From Aminipila sp047974845 (GTDB lineage Bacteria; Bacillota; Clostridia; Peptostreptococcales; Anaerovoracaceae), in NCBI GenBank assembly GCA_047974845.1, contig JBKECQ010000112.1, forward strand, positions 1 to 17,776: DNA of 17,776 nt, given 5' to 3'. The position numbers and the translations under genes are program-made. Under the pieces are notes generated by a model, which was not told where the DNA came from, did no database searches, and saw only the letters and a list, made by a program, of their open reading frames with translations. The stretch's first letter is position 1. Each line of letters starts with the position of its first letter. Positions 13,883 through 17,776 of this stretch are shown piece after piece.

Positions 13883-15085
13883 ATGAGTAAAAGACCTCTT
13901 GAAGGAGTTAAAATCCTTGATTTTTCCCAAGTTTTATCAGCACCATTTTGTGGAATGATGCTGGCAGATATGGGAGCACAAGTAATAAAAATAGAACGAC
14001 CTGGAGGCGGAGATATTTCTCGTGAGTATGGACCATACATTAACGATATAAGTCTCTATTTTTGTCAATATAACAGAGGCAAGAGAGGATTAGCTATTGA
14101 TTTACGCACAGATGAAGGAAAACAAGTGGTTATGGATCTCGTTGCACAAGTTGATATTGTTATAGAAAATTTTAAGGCTGGAACTTTGGAAAAGCTTGGG
14201 ATAGGGTATGATGAAATGCTAAAGGTAAACCCTCAACTAATATATGGATCTATTGCAGGTTTCGGGACACATGGTCCATTATCTCATCTTCCATGTATGG
14301 ACATCATTGCAGCTGCAAGAAGTGGTTTAGTTAGTCAATCAGGCATAGATGGGCAGGCGCCTATTAAACCTGGATTTTCTTTATGCGATACGTGGGCAGG
14401 GCTTCATTTATTGCGTGGTTTATCAATGGCATTACTGCATAAACAAAGTAAAAATAAAGGTGTTCGTGTAGATATAGCTATGTTAGATTGTGCTTTCTAT
14501 ATGTGTGAAGCACCGGTTTTACAACATTCCTTATCAGGAGAATTTACAAAAAGAACAGGGAATCATGACCCTATATTTTCTCCATATGGAGAGTTTGTAG
14601 CTATGGATGGAAACGTGGTTATTGCTGTTTCTAAAGAGGAACAATGGATTGCTCTTTGCAAAGAATTGGAATTATCTTCTTTGATGGAAGATTCGAGATT
14701 TAATAACAATGATTCTCGAGTTGAAAATAGACAGTTACTCATAGAAGAATTGGAGAAAGTAACTTCTTTGATGGGCAGATATGAAATTGAAGAAACTTTG
14801 AATAAGTGCGGCGTTCCGGCATCTGCAGTTCAAACACTGGCTGAATTTGTAAATAACCCACAAACAAAAGAACTGGGTGTAATAAACAAAATAAATCAAC
14901 CCGGAGTTGGTGAGTATATTGCGGTAACAACACCAATACGATTCAGCAAAACGCCTGTTGATTCTAATGCTGAAGCGGCAAGCTTCCCCGGTGCGCATAC
15001 TAAAGAGATTTTGACGGATTTAGGATATAGCTTGGAAAAAATTAATGAACTAATTGAAAGTGGTGCCGTTCACCAGTCTGCCTAA
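13883..15085 (+). CDS. CaiB/BaiF-family CoA-transferase, catalytic Asp present
   Basis: This 400-residue class III CoA-transferase moves CoA between acyl-CoA and free acids, probably between a betaine-type acid and its product thioester in this operon. It has LADMGAQVIKIERPGGGDISREYGP (N-terminal CoA-binding signature, about 27-51), YNRGKRGLAIDL, GIGYDEM, LIYGSIAGFGTHGP (about 117-130) and DIIAAARSG. GFSLCDTWAGLHL follows, with Asp169 at the nucleophile position, the same number as in formyl-CoA transferase and CaiB. Next come VRVDIAMLDCAF and a C-terminal LGVINKINQPGVGEY block. It is clearly diverged from the upstream paralogue, so this is not a recent duplication. It starts 43 bases after the first transferase with GGGAGTG-type spacing, and 65 bases separate it from the ferredoxin gene. 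Confidence 0.93.
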   Translation: MSKRPLEGVKILDFSQVLSAPFCGMMLADMGAQVIKIERPGGGDISREYGPYINDISLYFCQYNRGKRGLAIDLRTDEGKQVVMDLVAQVDIVIENFKAGTLEKLGIGYDEMLKVNPQLIYGSIAGFGTHGPLSHLPCMDIIAAARSGLVSQSGIDGQAPIKPGFSLCDTWAGLHLLRGLSMALLHKQSKNKGVRVDIAMLDCAFYMCEAPVLQHSLSGEFTKRTGNHDPIFSPYGEFVAMDGNVVIAVSKEEQWIALCKELELSSLMEDSRFNNNDSRVENRQLLIEELEKVTSLMGRYEIEETLNKCGVPASAVQTLAEFVNNPQTKELGVINKINQPGVGEYIAVTTPIRFSKTPVDSNAEAASFPGAHTKEILTDLGYSLEKINELIESGAVHQSA

Positions 15086-15150
15086 TGTTTGAGATTATTA
15101 TTCATTTAGTAAGCTAATAAACAGGACAGATTCAGAGAAAGGAATTAATT

Positions 15151-15426
15151 GTGAAACTGATTTCTCCAGATGTGACAAAATGTGTGAAATGTCATGTATG
15201 TGTGGAAGTATGCCCCATGGGTGTTATTGGAGTTTCTACTAATGGATTTCCAGAACCTAAGAGTTGTGCATACCGGCTTTGCATTAATTGCGGCTACTGT
15301 GTGGATGTATGTGTTTTAGGGGCTCTAAACCACAGAGTCAGAAAACGTTCATCAAATTCAGAGGCGGCAATTAAAAGATATGAGGTATTACAAAAAAATA
15401 AAAAAGGTGAGATAAATGAGAAGTGA
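15151..15426 (+). CDS. Small 2[4Fe-4S] ferredoxin-type protein
   Basis: This 91-residue cytoplasmic electron carrier has two complete cluster motifs: Cys11-x2-Cys14-x2-Cys17-x3-Cys21-Pro and Cys44-x2-Cys47-x2-Cys50-x3-Cys54. The layout, including the GFPEPKSC linker and the ALNHR that follows, resembles the ferredoxin domain at the N-terminus of ferredoxin-nitroreductase fusion proteins. Here no reductase domain follows, and the chain ends in a Lys/Glu-rich tail. The start is GTG, supported by AAAGGA 7 bases upstream and the absence of an earlier ATG. Its last 11 bases overlap the thioesterase gene. In the operon it probably exchanges electrons with the flavin enzyme or a partner encoded elsewhere (inference). 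Its role differs from E. coli FixX, which works with FixABC. Confidence 0.9.
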   Translation: MKLISPDVTKCVKCHVCVEVCPMGVIGVSTNGFPEPKSCAYRLCINCGYCVDVCVLGALNHRVRKRSSNSEAAIKRYEVLQKNKKGEINEK

Positions 15427-15838
15427 TTGTATTTTCTTTTGTTCTATTAGGGTACGCTATGGAGAGGTAGATCAACAGGGAGTTGTTTATAATGGAAATT
15501 ATGTAATATACACTGATGTTGCATTTGAAGAATTTCTGCGTTCTAAAGGATATTCATATAAAGATCTTGTAAGTAAATACGACTCTGAAGTTTGCCATAA
15601 AAAATCAACCTTTGAGTATATTTCCAGTGCTTTTGAGAGCGATATGCTGGAAATTGGAGTTCGTGTTGTTAATATTGGGAATAAGAGTTTTACTTTAGGT
15701 TTTGAAGTATACCGCCAAGGTGAAGAAAATCCACTTGTTATCTCAGAGATTATTTATGTAGGCTATGATACAAAGCAAAGACAGAGTAAGAAAATAACAA
15801 GTCTCATGCGCAATATTTTAGGAGATAAAAAGGGTTAA
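15416..15838 (+). CDS. Hotdog-fold acyl-CoA thioesterase (4HBT/YbgC type)
   Basis: This 140-residue protein of the 4-hydroxybenzoyl-CoA thioesterase class hydrolyses acyl-CoA thioesters. The N-terminal VRYGEVDQQGVVYNGNYVIY block (about 13-32) is the class signature, with Asp19 at the catalytic position of 4HBT/YbgC enzymes (family norm: VRYxETDxxGxVyfxnY). The length matches the family. The start ATG lies inside the ferredoxin gene (11-base overlap) and has AAAGGTGAG about 4-12 bases upstream, so translation is probably coupled. In a CoA-transferase pathway it could release product or reset trapped CoA (inference). Substrate cannot be read from sequence. It is the last gene before a new promoter. 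Confidence 0.88.
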   Translation: MRSDCIFFCSIRVRYGEVDQQGVVYNGNYVIYTDVAFEEFLRSKGYSYKDLVSKYDSEVCHKKSTFEYISSAFESDMLEIGVRVVNIGNKSFTLGFEVYRQGEENPLVISEIIYVGYDTKQRQSKKITSLMRNILGDKKG

Positions 15839-15845
15839 TGCAAAA

Positions 15846-15875
15846 TTGAAAAAAGAGTCGACCTCTTCTTATAAT
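15846..15875 (+). promoter_or_regulatory. Promoter of the BCCT transporter gene with operator-like repeat in its spacer
   Basis: TTGAAA (15846-15851), 18-base spacer, consensus TATAAT (15870-15875), beginning 8 bases after the thioesterase stop. A second TATAAT follows at 15881-15886. The spacer holds an inverted repeat AAGAG-TCGAC-CTCTT (15853-15867), placed where a repressor would block RNA polymerase. Confidence 0.55.
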
Positions 15876-15974
15876 GATACTATAATGTTAAGCGTTTTAT
15901 GAACTACATGAATACCAAAAAAAGAGTGGTTTCTATATATGGACACTATCTGGCAAATAAATAAAGTAGTATGC

Positions 15975-16009
15975 GGAGGTAGGCTGTGGACATTAACGCA
16001 ATTATTTAA
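15975..16009 (+). other. Possible leader peptide before the transporter gene
   Basis: GGAGG (15975-15979), 6-base spacer, GTG (15986), then codons for (M)DINAII and a stop at 16007-16009. It lies in the roughly 160-base leader of the transporter transcript, 33 bases before the real start. The ribosome binding site is good, but a seven-codon ORF can occur by chance. Confidence 0.25.
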
Positions 16010-16042
16010 ATAAGACTCTTTGGTTTAACACAAGGAGGTAAT

Positions 16043-17620
16043 ATGGAAAACAATCCAAATAAGAAAGACAGTGGCAATATAGAAATTGGACTAATAGTTA
16101 TCAGTGTACTTTTACTTGTTGCCTTTATCATTTTTATGGTTTTAAATCCAGAAACAACGGTGAATGGAATCAGTAGTTTTTTCTGGAAGATGATTTCGGT
16201 ATTTGGACCTTTTTTTGAAGTATTTACATTTGTAACATTTATAATCGCTATCTACCTTGGTGTTGGTAAGTATGGAAGGGTAAGGCTTGGTGATTGCAAG
16301 CCCGAGTATTCGACGGCTAGCTACATAACAATGATGACATTGGCATCACTTGCATCAGCAGCTTTATATTGGTCATTTACAGAGTGGGCCTTTTATTTTG
16401 AGGCACCGGGATTGGGAATGGAGCCCCAGAGCATTAGAGCACTGGAATCTTCTCTCGGTTATCAGTTTTTTCATTGGGGCATGACAAATCAGGCCATGTA
16501 TACAGTTATGGGTGTGGCAATTGCCTATGGTGTATACATTAGAAAAGTACCATCATTTCAGACCAGCGCCATATGCAGCGCTATGATGGGAGGAGAATTT
16601 AAAGGGAAGTCTGCAATAGGCAAGGTTATTGATTTCTGTGTAATATTTGGTATTTTAGGTGCGCTTAGCTCATCTTTAGGGCTTGCTGTTCCGTTGGCAT
16701 CAGGTGGCATAAAGCAGCTATTCGGAATAGAAGCGACACCGGCTATACAAATAGGTATCATAGTTGTTATTGCTCTTGTTTATACATTTACTTCTTATCT
16801 TGGAACAAACAAAGGAATGAAAGTAATAAGTAATGGGGCAGCAATTTTATGCATAATATTCCTGTTGTACGTTCTTTTTGCAGGACCTACTACATTTATT
16901 TTAAAGAATATCGTTAATTCTTTTGGATATATGATTCAGGACTTGCCAAGAATGAGCTTATTCACTGACCCAATCCAAAACACTGGATTCCCAGAAAATT
17001 GGACTATTTACTTTCAGGCTTTTTACCTAAACTATGTGGCTATGATGGGTATTTTTGTTGCAAAAATATCCAAGGGTAGGACTATTAGACAGGTTGCCAT
17101 TGCAACAATTTTAGGGATTTCAGCCGGAGGATGGTTCTTATTTGGGGTAAATGGAAGCTTTGCAATTAAAACATTCTTGGATGGTAAAGCTGATGTAGTG
17201 GGACTGGTAAATAGTGGAGTAGGAGATGCTGCAATTTACAGCATTTTAAAGGTACTTCCACTAGGTGCAACTTTACTGCCTGTTATTGTTTTACTTCTGA
17301 TTGTTGGCTTTGTAGCACCTTCTATGGATTCGGCATCACTTGCGCTGGCAGAAACTGTTACTAAGAAGGGAACTCCAAAGATGCAACTTAGAATATTTTG
17401 GTGTGTACTTCTTGCGGTTATACCAATGTGTATAATCCTATCAGGTTCGGGATTCGATCCTATCAAGCAATTGGCCATAATAATATCTGTTCCATTTGTT
17501 ATAATTGTCATAGGCATTGAAATAGGATTGCTGAAATGGCTAAAACATGATAGTCGTTCAGGCTTGCACACAAAGAATATTGAGCTACAGGAAAAAGAAT
17601 ATAGAGAACAACCTAATTAA
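16043..17620 (+). CDS. caiT: BCCT-family betaine/carnitine transporter, CaiT-like
   Basis: This 525-residue, 12-helix membrane protein is clearly a homologue of E. coli CaiT, the L-carnitine/gamma-butyrobetaine antiporter. Shared stretches include PEYSTASYI, EPQSIRALESSLGYQFFHWG, TDPIQNTGFPENWT and FVAKISKGRTIRQ. By alignment with CaiT as I recall it, the Na+-replacing Arg262 is Lys260 and the substrate-coordinating Met331 is Met335, which fits sodium-independent exchange. The aromatic box changes: CaiT Tyr114, Trp142, Trp323 and Trp324 correspond to Phe117, Trp145, Phe327 and Tyr328, and two further Trp positions are Gln150 and Gln325. The BCCT signature therefore reads NWTIYFQAFY. A trimethylammonium-type substrate is still likely, but its identity is uncertain. 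The start follows AAGGAGG with a short 4-base spacer. It has its own promoter behind the CoA operon. Confidence 0.93.
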   Translation: MENNPNKKDSGNIEIGLIVISVLLLVAFIIFMVLNPETTVNGISSFFWKMISVFGPFFEVFTFVTFIIAIYLGVGKYGRVRLGDCKPEYSTASYITMMTLASLASAALYWSFTEWAFYFEAPGLGMEPQSIRALESSLGYQFFHWGMTNQAMYTVMGVAIAYGVYIRKVPSFQTSAICSAMMGGEFKGKSAIGKVIDFCVIFGILGALSSSLGLAVPLASGGIKQLFGIEATPAIQIGIIVVIALVYTFTSYLGTNKGMKVISNGAAILCIIFLLYVLFAGPTTFILKNIVNSFGYMIQDLPRMSLFTDPIQNTGFPENWTIYFQAFYLNYVAMMGIFVAKISKGRTIRQVAIATILGISAGGWFLFGVNGSFAIKTFLDGKADVVGLVNSGVGDAAIYSILKVLPLGATLLPVIVLLLIVGFVAPSMDSASLALAETVTKKGTPKMQLRIFWCVLLAVIPMCIILSGSGFDPIKQLAIIISVPFVIIVIGIEIGLLKWLKHDSRSGLHTKNIELQEKEYREQPN

Positions 17621-17662
17621 TCTTCTTTAGAGGACAAATTGATAAAAAAGAGCTACCGTATT

Positions 17663-17776
17663 GTACCGACCCCAAAAAGTTAGACCTAAAAATCTAACGA
17701 TTGGAGGTCGGTATTTTTATGACTAAATATAGCTATGAATTTAAGAAAGAAGTAGTTTTAGCTTATCTTAATGGCG
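17663..17776 (+). mobile_element. IS3-family insertion sequence, left end (continues past the window)
   Basis: It opens with TGTACCGACCCC. ACCGACC (17665-17671) pairs with GGTCGGT (17706-17712), and GTTAGA (17679-17684) with TCTAAC (17693-17698), the terminal hairpin typical of IS150/IS3-type ends. An orfA start follows at 17719. It inserts about 40 bases after the transporter stop. The right end and target duplication are outside the window. Confidence 0.8.
17719..17776 (+). CDS. IS3-family transposase OrfA, N-terminal fragment (window edge)
   Basis: The visible residues, MTKYSYEFKKEVVLAYLNG, match the opening of IS150/IS3-type OrfA helix-turn-helix proteins (YSxEFKxxVVxxYLxG). ATG 17719 follows GGAGG (17703-17707) by 11 bases. 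The gene is cut by the window end, so intactness cannot be judged. Confidence 0.8.
   Translation, partial: MTKYSYEFKKEVVLAYLNG

Noticed and set aside
15899..15964. 21-codon ORF in the transporter leader (contains RVVSIYGHYLANK)
   Set aside because: No ribosome binding site precedes its ATG, and nothing about the peptide is recognisable.

Overview
The window is AT-rich, with strong AGGAGG-type ribosome binding sites and genes typical of anaerobic Firmicutes: a hybrid cluster protein, a DUF4003 protein, a MurR/RpiR regulator, ferredoxin-linked CoA chemistry and a Cys/His/Asp-rich coat-like protein. A low-GC anaerobic member of class Clostridia, probably spore-forming, is the best guess. No rRNA, tRNA or CRISPR array was seen.

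Left part (1-8855) is a series of mostly single genes with their own promoters and terminators. They are a minus-strand Cys/Asp/His-rich protein without a convincing start, a gamma-glutamylcyclotransferase-fold protein lacking the usual catalytic Glu, a helical protein of unknown function, a DUF4003 protein, hcp (nitrosative/oxidative stress) and a RpiR/SIS regulator. A gene-free stretch of about 750 bases follows, holding several hairpins and a possible small RNA, then a membrane chemoreceptor with a Cache-type sensor.

Middle (about 8930-10780) is a minus-strand IS1634/IS4-superfamily transposase gene. Its first catalytic Asp appears to be Tyr. It abuts a hairpin resembling an IS3-family left end. 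A similar left end with the start of a real IS3-type orfA closes the window (17663-17776).

Right part (11100-17620) is the most interesting. It is a CoA-dependent betaine/carnitine-type cluster in which an acyl-CoA dehydrogenase, two different CaiB/BaiF CoA-transferases, a small 2[4Fe-4S] ferredoxin and a hotdog thioesterase form one apparent operon, followed by a CaiT-like BCCT transporter with its own promoter. It differs from the E. coli cai operon. There is no CaiC ligase, CaiD hydratase or EtfAB/FixAB in view. The dehydrogenase carries a canonical catalytic Glu, the first CoA-transferase has Glu where the nucleophilic Asp belongs, and the transporter's aromatic substrate box is remodelled.

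A working model (inference) is that CaiT-like exchange brings in a trimethylammonium carboxylate such as gamma-butyrobetaine or crotonobetaine. The CoA-transferase pair, perhaps a heteromer with one catalytic subunit, makes the thioester, and the flavoenzyme oxidises it or eliminates from it. The ferredoxin would handle electrons and the thioesterase would release stalled thioesters. The operon is preceded by a dense regulatory region: phased A-tracts, an FNR-like box, a 20-bp palindrome just upstream of a good sigma-A promoter, and two long hairpins in the leader.
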